A DNA stretch of 64,000 bases from Isoetes taiwanensis (taxonomy: Eukaryota > Streptophyta > Lycopodiopsida > Isoetales > Isoetaceae): contig JAJEKV010000054.1 in assembly GCA_021234155.1 (NCBI GenBank), positions 2,327,574-2,391,573 of the forward strand, in the 5' to 3' direction. Each line of letters opens with the position of its first letter. Position 1 is the stretch's first letter. The translations under genes and the position numbers were made by a program. Under the pieces are notes generated by a model, which worked only from the letters and a program-made list of their open reading frames with translations, had not been told where the DNA came from and ran no database searches. Below are positions 44,116 to 58,229 of this stretch, piece by piece.

Positions 44116-45405
44116 GCACATGCCTATAAACATGTGCATTTAACCTCTTTGCTACATGGCAAAACCCCACATGACCTTTTAGCTCTAACCCTAAAAGGGT
44201 CATGTAAAAGGAACCAAAATGGAAACCCTAAACCTTTTCTCTTTTCGCATTCCAACTTCCTTGAGCCATTTCGGCCAAGTGCTAGCGCTATTCCACAAGC
44301 CGGCCTTTCACAACAGATCCCCCCGATTCAGTCACCTTCAACCCAAACAGAAGCATGGACGCATTCCTAGGAGCTGGAGCAAGCCAAGGATTGGGTAAGC
44401 AATTTTGTTGTGCAATGCCAACTTCCAGTCCAGCAATGAGCTAGATTAGCATGTTAGTTTAGCCTTCGAGGCCTTATAAATTTTGAGATCACAAGCCCTA
44501 ACAAAGGAACGTAACCATGTATGTTTAGGTTGATAGATTAGATGTTATTCTATATTTCAGTTCTATGGATGATGATGCTCTATTTTATGCGCACTCCTGT
44601 GTATTGGGAAGGGGGATAGAGACCCTGAAAGCCTTAGTAGTTGATGTACCTAGATAGCCTCATTAATTCCCAATAAATGCGGCCTGTACATAAGAGCCCG
44701 CATGGCTGTAGGTTGCGGGGCTAGACCGGTAGATAAGGAGGACATGTTCCATTACAGATTGATCCCTCTGGTGTGTAAAGCCTACCAGGGATCTTAGCGA
44801 GCTAGGCCTGATGGCTTGCCACTCAGTGTGGGCAAGGCATGGGCTTGACACCTTTTGGGTGATACGTCACATTAATTGAGGTTCAAGTCGTAGACGAGCA
44901 GTGGCTCTGTAGCCGCCTGCAATGGGCATGCATGCCTCTGGAGGAACCTCCTGCCTCATCGGGACTGGGGAGACGCAACCCAGCAATAACCCTCTTGGCT
45001 ATGCACCCGGCAGGCTATGGTCAAGTCCCAAGACTTATCAGCCTATTCTGCAAAGTATGCACAGGAAGGGCGGATGGAGTGGACTACTCAGCGACCATGT
45101 TCTTATGCCAGCCCAATTCATTTGCCATGAATTCTGTCTGCTTGATTTCTGGAGTCCCAAGCTGTCAGTCGATCCCCTCGAGTCAGAGCCTTGGGTAGGG
45201 TTTCCTGACGATGATGATGTATTGATGTTTTACAGATGTATGTTATGGTGAGCCACCCTTCGAGGTGGAACTATATGTATTTGATGTCATGTGCTTATGT
45301 TATTTACGCTTCTGCAGCTAGGACGATCCCGAGGGAGGATGTGATGAATGAGAACTCTGGCTTCATATACGATGGAAGCATCGTATACGAGCATGGGACG
45401 TCACA
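44116..45405 (+). repeat. E3 5' LTR, remaining part
   Basis: Resumes with the duplicated GCACA and ends GGGACGTCACA. The palindrome TATACGATG-GAAG-CATCGTATA lies at 45366-45387, its outer arm ending 17 bases before the LTR end. More diverged from the other LTRs than they are from each other. Confidence 0.85.
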
Positions 45406-45406
45406 A

Positions 45407-45418
45407 TGGTATCAGAGC
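45407..45418 (+). other. E3 primer binding site (initiator tRNA-Met)
   Basis: Intact TGGTATCAGAGC one base after the LTR end. Confidence 0.92.
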
Positions 45419-45689
45419 TATGATCTTGGTCGACCAAAATTGAGCACTGGCCAATTCCCGAATAGTACTAACAGTCTAGATCTTTAGACTTTGGGGATGG
45501 CAACCCAAGTAGGAGCCTCGATTGTTTTTCCTCATATTAGATTAACAAGCTAAGCTAATAATAGTTAGCAAAAGTATAACAAAAAAACCTTGAAACCTGA
45601 AAAATTTTGGCCATCTGAGAGTGACCCCTCATAGAGTGCGCCTGGACCCTTAGCTAAAATTTAGCAAGGAACCTTCTACCCAGCCACTA

Positions 45690-46793
45690 AATATAGAGCC
45701 CCTGCCTCCACAGCAGAAGATCAACTACTCTTGGAGTATGAAGGCTCAGAACTGGAGGAGGAAGAAGAAGGCGGACACGACTACGACATCGAAGACCTCA
45801 TCGACGTCGACCCCATTCAAGAGCACTAGCAAGCAGGGCATGAACTTCAGGGCTTTGACAAAGGCCTGAGGACGACGAGGACAGTTCCTCCACTTGAGTA
45901 GGCATCACAAGCTTAACTCCCGTCATGATCGAAGGCCAGGCGTACCTCCTACTGCACAACATCAAGAATCTACACCTACATCAAGAATCTACTGTACTAC
46001 ATCAAGAATCAAGAGGCCAGGCGGATGAACTCCTACACCTCCTGCGCCAATAGCCCGACCTCGATGACTTCATCGACCAGGAGATGCAAGACTTCTCCAT
46101 CAGCATACGGAAAGCCCATACCTATACGGGGCAGTCATCATCTGATATCGAGGCAGAAGAAGAATTTATCGCCATCCAAGAACGGATGGACATCAGGGGC
46201 AAGACCACAAGTGTACCCCTGCCTAGTTCTTCATCAATGACGCCAGCCGGAATCGACAGAAGCGGGGTCAATCTGACCTCCTTCAGGTCCATGTTTCAGA
46301 TTACAAGGACCTGACAGCAGTACTGGTGGACAAGTACTCCAGGAGGCATAGGTCCAGCATCAGGACCGGAGATAAAGCAGGAGAGGCAGGACATGATAAG
46401 TCCCTCAGGTACTACCTTCCACTTCTCATCGACGAAAGGATAGCAGTGATCCATCGGCAGTTCAGCCCACGGGGAGAAGAACGAGTGTTCATGCTGATTG
46501 CCCTCTCAGGATTTGGTAGACATGCATGAAAGCCTCAAAACATCGGCCATGTCATACTAGTAAAGAGGACAATAGCCATGAACATCTTCGACTTCGCGGT
46601 CCCGTGCCGACGCCAGGGCAGATTAGCCGTCACTGCGGCCTACACATCGGACTGAAGAGTGGAAGAATTGGTAATAGCTTTGCAAGGTGGGACGCCCACC
46701 AATATTCTCAGAAATTTGGGACATACAATTGGTACAGCCCAAGTAAAGGTATTCTTGGAGGACCACCTTGTATATCAGAGATTCCAAGAATAG
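45690..46793 (+). pseudogene. E3 ORF2, N-terminally deleted
   Basis: Begins within the acidic middle of ORF2 (EGSELEEEEEGGHDYDIEDL), then GITSLTPVMIEGQAYLLLHN, ADELLHLLRQ, LDDFIDQEMQDFSI, EEEFIAIQERMDIRGKTTS, LLIDERIAVIHRQFSPRGEE, FMLIALSGFGRHA, TPTNILRNLGHTIGTAQVKV-type sequence and a stop at 46791-46793. Several frameshifts. ORF1, the spacer and the start of ORF2 are missing between the leader and 45690, so E3 is a deletion derivative. Confidence 0.72.
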
Positions 46794-47399
46794 CTTAAAA
46801 TTTTGTTTCTCTCTCAATCATTGTAATAATTTTTTATCTTATAAATATATTTTGTTGGCATTATGAATGTTCTTTGATATATTTTGTCCCCACATCTATA
46901 TCATCAACAACCAATGCAATAACAAACAAAAGCTAATCATAAGAGTGCAATCTAATGTGTGCGCAACTAGAGCTCCTAGAACCATGGAGCAAAACTGACG
47001 CCATCAAGAAAAGCAAACTCTTTCACGACAATTTCAGCCAAGGAACTTGTACGAAGAGTTCGAGGCACCGACCACAGAAGAAGAGATATCTTGGATGAGA
47101 TTGAATATCCAAGAGACAAAAGCTCTACTGGCAAAAGGGCAGTATTTGCACTAGACCAGAACATCCAGCTGCCCCAGGCACCTGCTCAGGGAACAGATAA
47201 GGGAAGGAAGAGAAACTGGAGAAGGAGATCCCCTAGCACGGACTCCTTCAACACCAGTTTCGACTCCGACTCGGAATCAGAGAAGCAGGATAATGATCGG
47301 CGGACCCCCAGAGTTTCCGAACCGTGATAAAGGCAGGAACGGGGCCGACTATCAGAAGAAAGTCGACTCCACAATGTGTGGAAAGCAGGAAGTTAGAGT

Positions 47400-49220
<1,821 letters not shown>

Positions 49221-49821
49221 CAGACGTCCCTTTCCCCAGAATGATGGTTCTCTTCTATATAAGAAGAGCACAATGGCATTCTCAGGGGATAACATGTCAA
49301 GAACGGAAGTCGAAGCTTGGTTAGACGAGATGAGAAAGTATGGGAACGCTAATGGCATGAAAGACAAGGACAAGGGCAGGGTAGCAATAGCCAACCTCAA
49401 AGGAGCGGCCAGAATTTGGTGGAAAGGCTAAGCCAAGGCCCATGGATTGAGCAGGGACAACTGCAGATTCAAGTAAGTTTTCCAAGGTATTTAAGCGTCG
49501 TCATTACAGCTTGGAGCAGGGAAATAAGATGGTGTAGAAGTACATCGAAGAGTTTATGAGACTAAGGTTGTATTGTGCCAAAGTTGAGCGAACGACACGC
49601 AGTGGAGGGTATATTGAGGGCTTGAATGAGAAAATTAAGAATCAACCCCAGAACAGTGTCAAAAGCAGAGTCCAAGGTCGTGAGCCTACAGGGAGCCAGG
49701 GATAGGTTCAATACACTGTACGTTTTATACAGAATACATATGAATTGTATGATACGGCACATATTTGTCGTATAAAACGTAAAAAATACGGAAAAAAAAA
49801 AATCGGCGTCGGAAGATTTTT

Positions 49822-50105
49822 TTTTTTTTTGAAGAACGTGATTTACTTCATATTATACACTCAAAATATTACAGAGTACTTCCAGAAGTAAGAAATGTCC
49901 CTGAAGCATCAATCACTTTTAGATGATCATTCCGTATTGGAATTTTAATACGATCAGGCCAATTGGAGATCTGAAAGCAATTATACAACTTCTTACGAAT
50001 TTCTTGACGCACCACCTGAGAAGAAATACGCTTATCATAAAAGATCTTTCTTCGCCTTCGCTTCCATACACTCCATATTAGCCAAGACTTTGCCATGTGA
50101 AATTT
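49822..50105 (-). mobile_element. 5'-truncated LINE insertion inside MITE 2
   Basis: Poly-T at its left end (poly-A on the minus strand) and an 18 bp target duplication CGGCGTCGGAAGATTTTT at 49804-49821 and 50106-50123. Minus-strand coding matches a zf-RVT tail (SWLIWSVWKRRRRKIFYDKR, SNWPDRIKIP). Confidence 0.85.
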
Positions 50106-50119
50106 CGGCGTCGGAAGAT

Positions 50120-50400
50120 TTTTGCGTACGCGAAAACATCTAATTCGCATATGCAAAATTTTTTTCGCGTACGCGAAATAGTGAAAACAGCATACTAATT
50201 CGCGTATGCGAAACTTTTTCCGCGCACGCGAAACAGTATAAAGCGGGTAGCAAATTTATTTTTTATTTTTTTTTTATTTTTTGACGAATTGGAATTTGAA
50301 AACCGCGTACGCGAAACCTTCTAAACCGCATAAGCGAAAGCTTTTTCGCGTATGTGAAACAGTATAAAGCGCGTTCGCGTACTAAAAAATACGTAAAATA
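50120..50400. repeat. Tandem CG-rich palindromes TTCGCGTACGCGAA in MITE 2
   Basis: At least six copies of (T)TCGCGTACGCGAAA or close variants (CGCATATGC, CGCGTATGCGAAA, CGCGCACGCGAAA), each followed by short AT-rich spacers, some with CAGTATAAAGCG. Confidence 0.8.
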
Positions 50401-50790
50401 CGTTTTTTTCCAAAAAAAAATACGTATTTTTTAACTATATACATCAGGAATTTATATTTCGTACGTACAGAACCTATCCCTGAGGGAGCATGTCCCCAGA
50501 GCAGTGGACAGAAGCAACAATTCTATCAGGATAAGAGAAAAGATACCCGAAGCTATAGTCCGAGAGCAACAAGCCCGACACTTGCTAAACCTCAGTACAA
50601 CACAAATTATGGGAAGCAAGACAAGAAGTAGGTCAGCTTGGGGGACAAAGGGCAAGCGAGAGATTCAAACTACTCCAAAGCAGTCAAGCAATTCTTGCAG
50701 TTCATCCCGAAAGAGAAGAGGCAGGAATGCTTAGAAAAGCGGTTGTGCTTCAGGTGCTTCCAAGGACACACAACTGTCCTTTTGTGATGA

Positions 50791-51340
50791 ACGCAATGCT
50801 AGCAGAGTTAGGAGGATGGGAGACACCCCCGGAAAACGACGACAAAGATGCTTGCAACTACATCCAGAGTGAATGCCACATCTTTACTGCCATTGAATCC
50901 GAGAATGCCGAGAGTCAATATCAAGTCATTTCACCAATAGAGAAAGTCAAAACCAAATCCTTCATAGTGTTGATAGACACGGGGAGTACACATAACTTTG
51001 CTTCGCCAAGGATTGGTAGAGTTGTTAAAGCTGAAACCTTTGAAGTCCAAGCCCATGCATGTAGTGTTGGTAAGTGGAGCAATCCGACACACAGCGGGAA
51101 AAAGGATCAACTTCAACATAGATTTGCCAAGTATCATCATTGGAATGGGAGCAGGGGTCATGAATATTGGCAAGATATGACCTGATCATAGGCATGAAAT
51201 ACCTTGGCCCAGCTGGTGCTGTAATTGATTGCAGGAAGTGGAAAGTGACCTTAACGGCACTAGGTGGCAAAATCATTGAGATACCAGGTAAAGAAGTCAC
51301 ACCAATCATGCAATGCATGTCTAGTAAGAAATTACCTAAG
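50791..51340 (+). pseudogene. pol: E3 aspartic protease
   Basis: Active site KSFIVLIDTGSTHNFASPRI at about 50957-51016, followed by LLKLKPLKSKPMHVVLVSGA and KRINFNIDLPSIIIGMG in another frame, then YDLIIGMKYLGPAGAVIDCR. One or two frameshifts. Confidence 0.85.
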
Positions 51341-52587
51341 TGCATAAAGAAGGAGCAAGTGGCCTATGTCTTTAAGCTTGAAATTGAAGAGCCAAAAAAT
51401 AGAGGAAGACAAGAAGGACAAAGCATTGCGCAAGTGGCTGAAACAAATAGCCAAGCTAGCAAAGGAATTCCACGATCTGTTTCCAGATGAGATCAAGCAA
51501 TTTCCTCCATACAGAGGAATCGAGCGTAAAATAGCACTTGAACCAGGGACTAAGCCCACAAATTAGACACCATATAGAATGACACCTCAGGAGTTGGCAG
51601 AATTGAAGAAGCAATTGCAAGAGTTGCTAGACCTAGGGTTTATAAGACCTAGTGTCTCCCCGTTTGGGGCGCCTATCCTATTTGTCAAGAAGAAAGATGG
51701 AAGTATGAGAATATGCATTGGCTATCGTCAATTAAACAAGCACATCATCAAGAATAAGCGCGTTGCCCCGACAGACGACTTGATGGATGAGCTCCAAGGT
51801 GCAAAGGTCTTCTCGAAAATTGACTTGGGATCGACAAAGACATCCATAAGACCGCTTTCAAAACGAGATATGACCACCATGAGTTTACAGTGATGCCATT
51901 CGGACTGTCCAATGCCCTAACAAGATTCATGAGGCTCATGAACGACTTTTTTCATGAGTTTCTATATACGTTCATCATAGTTTTCTTTGATGACATCTTA
52001 GTGTATAGCAAGTCCCCAGAAGAGCATGCACAACACTTGAGGAAGGTACTTGAGAAGTTTAGGAGGCATCAACTCTACTCGAAATTGTCCAAGTGTCACT
52101 TCACTACAGAAAGAATAGAGTATTTGGGACATGTAACTTCAGTAGAGGGAATTTCCACCGATCTTGCGAAGATTGAAACGGTAATTGATTGGCCAGCACC
52201 GAAGAACATCCATGAAGTAGCTTCCTCGGCTTAGCGAGTATTATAGAAAGTTCGTCAAGAACTTTGCCAAAATAGCCGCACCACTAACGGACCTCACCAA
52301 AGCAAAGAAAATAAAAGATTGGGCAAGTCATTGGCAAAAGAAGGCCCAAGCAACATTTGAGGCATTGAAGGAAGCTCTAATGACTGCCCCAGCCTTGACA
52401 TTACCGGACCCAGAGAAGGATAAGTTGGTGGTAACCGGCTCTAGCAAGATTGCAACAAGAGCAGTCTTAATGTAGGAGGAGAGAGTTGTAGCATATGATT
52501 CAAGGAAGATGAACGACGCCAAAATGTTCGACCCAACCCATGACCAGGAGTTGCTAACAGTGGTGAGAGCGTTAAGGATATAGAGAC
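51341..52587 (+). pseudogene. pol: E3 reverse transcriptase and first part of RNase H
   Basis: [79 protein letters not shown] with a deletion, MMPFGLSNALTRFMRLMNDF, catalytic FFDDILVYSKSPEEHAQHLR, YLGHVTSVEGIS. RNase H begins near 52430 and is cut at 52587 by a MITE. Less corrupted than E2. Confidence 0.85.
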
Positions 52588-53253
52588 CATGGAATAAAAC
52601 AACGGCTAAGGTTAGCCAAATGGCTATTTTGTAGCAGTTTTTACAAGAAAAACGGCTAAAGTAAATGGAAAAAATGCCCTCAAAAAAGAAAATTTTAGCC
52701 CAATTTTTTTGCCCCCCAAGTGAGCTTTTAAGTTGAATAGCCAAACCTTTACCTCCAGACATATCCACCAGGACATCGATTAGCTAAACCTAAGATAGAG
52801 TGGGCTTGGAAAAATGGATAGATTAGCCCAAAATTCAACACCAATGTATGTACCAACTTTAAGAAATTTCAAATAGGGTTTATATTTTTCCTTTTTCCAC
52901 TTTCTTTCTTGTTCCAAGTACAAAGTTGAAGCATTAGAGGGAAAAGGAACAATGTAGTCTTTTTTTTTTTTAGGTTTTTGAACATGTTCATGTATATTTG
53001 TGTCTTGATTTATGTATTTATAATAAATTCAATGTCTTTGCCAAAATGCTTGGATTTTTTTTAAATTACTATAACGTGATGGCTAATATGTGCCTCTCCA
53101 TTTTGTGAAAGTTTAGCCAAAAGCAAGAAATTGTGATGGAGAAAAACCATTTAGTTTAGCCAAGTGTTAGAAACTTCTTGTCCCGATTTGAAGGTAGTTT
53201 AGCTAAACCTATTTTGGCTACACCAAAATATAGGAGTAGTAATTTATTCCATG
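52588..53253. mobile_element. hAT-type MITE 3 (666 bp) in E3 RNase H
   Basis: Inverted ends CATGGAATAAA and TTTATTCCATG, perfect 8 bp duplication ATAGAGAC at 52580-52587 and 53254-53261. Internal GGCTAA/TTAGCC motifs as in MITE 1. Removal restores the RNase H sequence. Confidence 0.92.
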
Positions 53254-53261
53254 ATAGAGAC

Positions 53262-53657
53262 ACTATCTATTGGGAAGGAAGTTCCAATAAGATACGGACC
53301 ACCAGAGCCTATAGTATGTCTTCACCTAACTACATCTCAATTTGAGGAAAAGGAGATGGATGGAGTTCCTGGAGGAGTACAATTTTGACATCATGTATAA
53401 AACAGGCAAGCTCATCGTGGATGCGAATGTGCTTTCAAGGCACCCTTTGACGATGAGAGTCCATTGCAATGCCATATCAACACTCACCAGTGAGTTTGGC
53501 AAGAAAATAGAAGAAACCTTGCCAACGGACCGAGACTTTAAGGAAGCATGGGCAAGCCTTTCCAAGGAAGCAAGAATGGACAAAGAGAGGGGAACCTTCA
53601 AGCATTTTAAGAAGGAAGGCAAGCTATTGTACTATAAGAACGAATTGTGCATACCAG
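53262..53657 (+). pseudogene. pol: E3 RNase H end and integrase start, cut by E4
   Basis: RRWMEFLEEYNFDIMYKTGK, DANVLSRHPLTMRVHCNAIS, FGKKIEETLPTDRDFKEAWA, GKLLYYKNELCIPV. The frame ends where the E4 LTR begins (TGTGACG at 53658). Confidence 0.87.
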
Positions 53658-55291
53658 TGTGACGTCCCCTACTCGTATACGGTGCACTCACCGTATACAA
53701 ACAGGAGTTCATCCCCCATACCAGCTCCATGCCGATACAGGGCCCTCCACATAACACTGCAACCGTGACGGGTTCCAGTGGGAAGAGTGAAGGGGTCATT
53801 TTACCCCGTCTCCCTCAGGGTCTACCTAGCTGCGGAAGCGTAAACATACATGTCAGTATATAACATAAGCACGTATCCACCTCGAAGGGTGGTCCATCAC
53901 ATCTGCATAAACAAGGTGAGCGCAATACGGGGGGGAGTCCTACCCAAGGCTCAGACTCAAGGGGATGGCCCGGCGGCTTGGGTCTCCGAGTTCATTGCGG
54001 GGCGAAATTCATGGACGATGGATTTACCGGCATATGAACATGGCATAGGGTTGTCCACTCCATCCGCCCCTCCCTGTGCACACTTTGCGAGTAGGCTGAA
54101 AAGTGTCGGGGACTGGATGTAGCCAGCGGATGCATAGCCAAAGGGCTATTCTGGGTTTCATCCTCCCGATTCAGATGGGGCGAGGAAGGGATCACTCCCT
54201 CGAGATCTACATGTAGACTCAAGGTGACTAGAGGGCCTTGCCGTGATATTGAACCTTTGGAAAGTGTACACCACTTCACGGTGTCGAGTCCATGCCTCAC
54301 CGCTTTTCGGTGGTAAGCCATTAGACCTAGTCACAATGATCCCTGGTAGGCCTTACACACCGGAGGGATCATTCAAAGTGAACATGAACCTCCTTCTTAG
54401 CCGGTCGGCCCTTCACCCACAACCGGTGTGGTTCTTGTACACTGGCCGAATCTATAGTGTGCTAGAGAGGCTACTCTAGGAGCATCTACTACCAAGCTTT
54501 GGGTCTCTACCCCCTTCCCAATACAAGGAGTTCATAGAGATACATCATCCATAAACATCACAGGAGAAGAACTAAAGAACTATATCTAATCTACATCATA
54601 GAGTTAGGTTCTTTAGTTAGAGGTCGGTATCTAGAGATCTAGAAGGCTGCTATGGGCAATTTAATAGGCTAAACCTCTTGATTTCTATGGACTGAAATAG
54701 GGTTTAGACTATCTAATTGGCCAAATACTGATCCTTGAGTGGCTCCTCGACCGAGCTCGACCATCCTCTTTGAAATGCTTTCGAGTCAAGGGAAACTAAG
54801 GTTGCAATTCTCTCGAGGTAGTAAGGAGGCGGTTTTGGCTGTTGAGGCAGCCAAAACAGGAGTTCTAAAACCCTAGAAACGAAAAAATGGGCAAGTTAGG
54901 GTTTCCCTCCCTTAATAGACAAGGGGGTTGGCTAGGGTTTCCAATTATCCCTTTAGGCATGTGGGATAATTGGGAATGGGCCCACTTGCCTTTAATGGCT
55001 AGGTGGCAAAATGTGCCCACATTAATGTGTACATTGGAAAATGTGCACATTAATTGCACACTTGGGTATGGCCCACTTGGCATCAAGTGTCCACATGGAA
55101 ATGTGTGCCCACATTAATGTGTACATTGGGAAATGTGCACATTAATTATTGCACATATTCCTTGCAAGCTGCCCCCTAGGGCTACCCAATGGCTACGTTG
55201 GCGCACACGTCGGTCGGGGTGGCGGTATGCGGCGTGACGACAAGACGAAAGATATCGTCCCCGGGACCGTATCGTCATCTGGAACGTCACA
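53658..55291 (-). repeat. E4 3' LTR (1634 bp)
   Basis: TGTGACG...CGTCACA ends, same palindromes as E2 (GTATACGGTG-CACT-CACCGTATAC at 53675-53698). Very similar to the E2 LTRs. Confidence 0.9.
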
Positions 55292-56158
55292 TTCTCCCCA
55301 CCTTGAAATGATGATGTCCGCAACATCGTGGGTCTCCCCACCTTGGGATCATCCTAACCTGCAATCAACCTGATACATACGATAAATTACTATAATACTT
55401 ACACATTTATTAAGATTACCTTAAGGTAATATTTTTAGATATATTATACCGCTATATTATGGAATAACTTATCGGTTCACAACATCATTAAAACAGGTTA
55501 CTCAATAATTCACTTATCATGACAATTAAGTTTATCAAAATTAAAATTAACGTCGAGGGTACTCTTCATTTCCTTGCAACACATTCCAACAAAATTTGTG
55601 TTGCAAGTCTTCACATCTTCGACCTCTTTGCCCTCCTGAGGGCTCTATTGGCTGTGAGGTCAACACTACGTTAGTACCATTTAATTATTAGTAAAATTTT
55701 GGTTATATGGTGACCACCCACCTATCTACATGGATGCATGGCTAATCTCCGTAGGAAGAGGGTGAATCTTCCATTATGGCCGTGGAGAGGCGCGCCTATA
55801 TGCCTATATGCCGCTCATGCCTACACCCTAGTTGCCCCAGCGTGGAGGATAGGTCCTTCAGTATATGGGGCGTGAAGGCCTGATTCCTCCTATCAAAGCA
55901 TATATGGGGCTAGAGGTGCTTTTCCTATCGATTGCATTCCTTCATGACCTCCCCTTTCTCGAGGTTAGTCTACTTCCGTGGGACGGAAGTAGACTTTCTA
56001 ATCTACCTTCCACTCGCCCAAGCTTTAAACGCGGTCATGCCTACATTGACATTACACCACGCTTAAAGATCACCGTAGTGGTCTCATCATCGGTCTAGCA
56101 TCGACGACCCATACCTAGCATAGGTTGCATCGTAGATTAATCTTAACTATACATAGAA
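55292..56158 (-). other. E4 polypurine tract and 3' UTR
   Basis: TTCTCCCCACCTTGAAA next to the LTR is the complement of the family polypurine tract. Hairpin 2 at 55573-55607, hairpin 1 at 55968-55994 (12 bp perfect stem). Confidence 0.82.
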
Positions 56159-58050
56159 TTAATCTACACAAATCGACATGCCTGAGCCGATATCTTCGGA
56201 GATGACCTTGTCGTCCCATTGCTCCATAAACTGCGGGTACTGCTTTACTAAATCTTTCTTGAGTACCCATGTCGCGTCTTTCACTGGCAAGTGTTTCCAC
56301 TTGACCAAGTATTGGAGGAACTCCGACCTCCTTGTTTTTCTTGAAAGCTTTATCAAGAATGGAGTTAAAGAATTATTTCCGGTTTTGCTCCTTCCGTCAT
56401 TTCCAACAACGTTGAGAGTCCAAGACCGTGCGGATTTGGAATGTGCTTCTTCAACAAACTCCACGTGGAAGACCTTATGAATCTTTAGGTGTCTTTGGCG
56501 AGTCTAGCTTGTAGGATTGATTACCTACTCTCTTGACTATTACGAAAGGTCAGCCCCACCTTGGAGCAACTTCTTGCAATTCGATTACGAGCCGCTGCTT
56601 CACCTTGATCCGACCACGAACTCTCTCCAATTCGATGCTTGTGCGATGCTCTTACAATCGACTTCTTCGCTAGCAAATACCCTCGAACTTCTTCCACGAG
56701 CTGCTACATATCGGCCAACATTTGCTGCGAAACCTCTACTTTGACACGGGATTGTGCCAAGTATGCGGGTTAGGCAGCGATGGCGTAAATTGATCATAAG
56801 CGGCGGCATTTGGGATGATTCGCTTGGTGCTATTGTATGCAAACTCCACCAAGTGAATAAATTCTTCCCACATACCTTGCTTATTCGGACATAGTTTCGT
56901 AGCATGTCCTCTAAAATCCTGTTGGTTAAAGCTCCGGTTTGGCCATCCCGATGCAGGGGATGATATGCCGTGCTCATGGATAACTTAGTGCAGAATAGTG
57001 TAAAGAGGTCTTGCCGGAAGGCACTCATGAACCGGATCCTAATCGGGAGATAATCTCCCTTGGCATGCCATGAAGCTGAAGATCTCTTTGGTGAAGAGCT
57101 TATTTGTATCCATAGCCGTATCGTAGTCTGCAAAGGCACAAAATCGCCATTTTCGACAACTTGTCGAGCCACTACCATCGAGGGGCATCCTTTCCTCTTC
57201 TTGTTCTTGGAAGCCTGTGATGAAATCCATGCTGATCACCTCCCCTTAGCGTTTGGCACCGCTAATGGCTCTAAGCCTCTGGAATTGGCTGCTCTGCCGC
57301 GCCGTCTGCGACATAGCTGACATTCTCACGATGTACTGAGCTGCTTTCTTCATTCGGCCAATAATAGGCTAGCTGCGCACTTTGAAAATATGTTTTCATG
57401 AATCCCGCATGGCGGCTATTGGGCTGTTGTCGCGTGTCATGGAGGATCAATTTCCTTACCCCGATGATTGAATGCAGCGCAACTTGTTTTTATGGTATAA
57501 CAGGTTGCCTTCCTTCTTATAATGTTTAAAGGCTTCCCGCTCCTTATCACGATTTCTAGCCTCCCTAGAGAGCTTGCCCATACTTCCTTGAAATCCACAT
57601 CCGTTGGCAAAAGGACTCTTCAAATCTTCTTACCAAAAGTCATTTGGAGGCGTCGATATTGCGTTGTAATGCACTCTAGTTGTCGGGGATGCCTTGAAAG
57701 CGCATCCGCTACCACATTGAGCTTGCGCTTGTAGACTATATCAAAGTCATACTCTTCAAGGAACTCCATCCACCTTCTACGCACCGGGTTGAGGTGTGGT
57801 TAGCGTGAATACATCTTGGAGGCTCGATGGTGCGTATCCAACTGGAACCCTTCCCAAAAAGATAGTGCCTCCAAATTCATTCTTAATGCCCCGACAACCT
57901 TAAGCAATTCACGATCGTGGGTGGGGTAGCGTTGGCGTCGTTCATCTTCACTGAATCATCGCTACCGGCTCTTCTTGCATGAGCACTGCACACTGTAGCT
58001 ATCTTCTTCCGGCGTCCGTTGCTACAAGCTTATCTTTCTCGGGTCGGCGG
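56159..58050 (-). pseudogene. pol: E4 chromodomain, integrase and RNase H fragment
   Basis: The chromodomain ORF is intact from 56345 to 56159 (QYLVKWKHLPVKDATWVLKK, YPQFMEQWDDKVI). Upstream on the minus strand the integrase is corrupted: MSTAYHPLHRDGQTGALTNR stands for the catalytic Glu block; MDFITG and HGMP-type blocks are near 57230 and 57080; the zinc module near 57420; RNase H blocks near 57780 (RRWMEFLEEYDFDIVYKR type). Many frameshifts beside CAG/CTG sites, as in E2. Confidence 0.8.
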
Positions 58051-58229
58051 GTGGTTACACACTCACCCGGTTTTGGTCCTTTGTTGAAAACATCAGTTTT
58101 GGTAGGTCTACATGTCACTGTTTTCAAAAGAATCCTACATGTGGATTTGTGGAGGTATGGTTTTGTTCGATAATGGTGTTCTTTTTTCGGTGGACTAAAA
58201 CATCCTTTCGTTGTTTTTTGTAGTTTCTT

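Larger units (their letters stand above)
49697..50482. mobile_element. hAT-type MITE 2 (786 bp) in E3 gag
   Basis: 13 bp inverted ends CAGGGATAGGTTC and GAACCTATCCCTG; flanking duplication AGGGAGC (49690-49696 and 50483-50489), 7 of the expected 8 bp. Contains a nested LINE fragment (49822-50105) and repeated CG-rich palindromes (50120-50400). Confidence 0.85.
53658..58050 (-). mobile_element. E4: 5'-truncated Ty3/gypsy chromovirus
   Basis: Complete 3' LTR (53658-55291), polypurine tract, 3' UTR, chromodomain, integrase and part of RNase H on the minus strand. Similarity to E2 ends near 58050 inside RNase H; the rest is missing and unrelated sequence follows. It sits in the E3 integrase. Confidence 0.88.
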
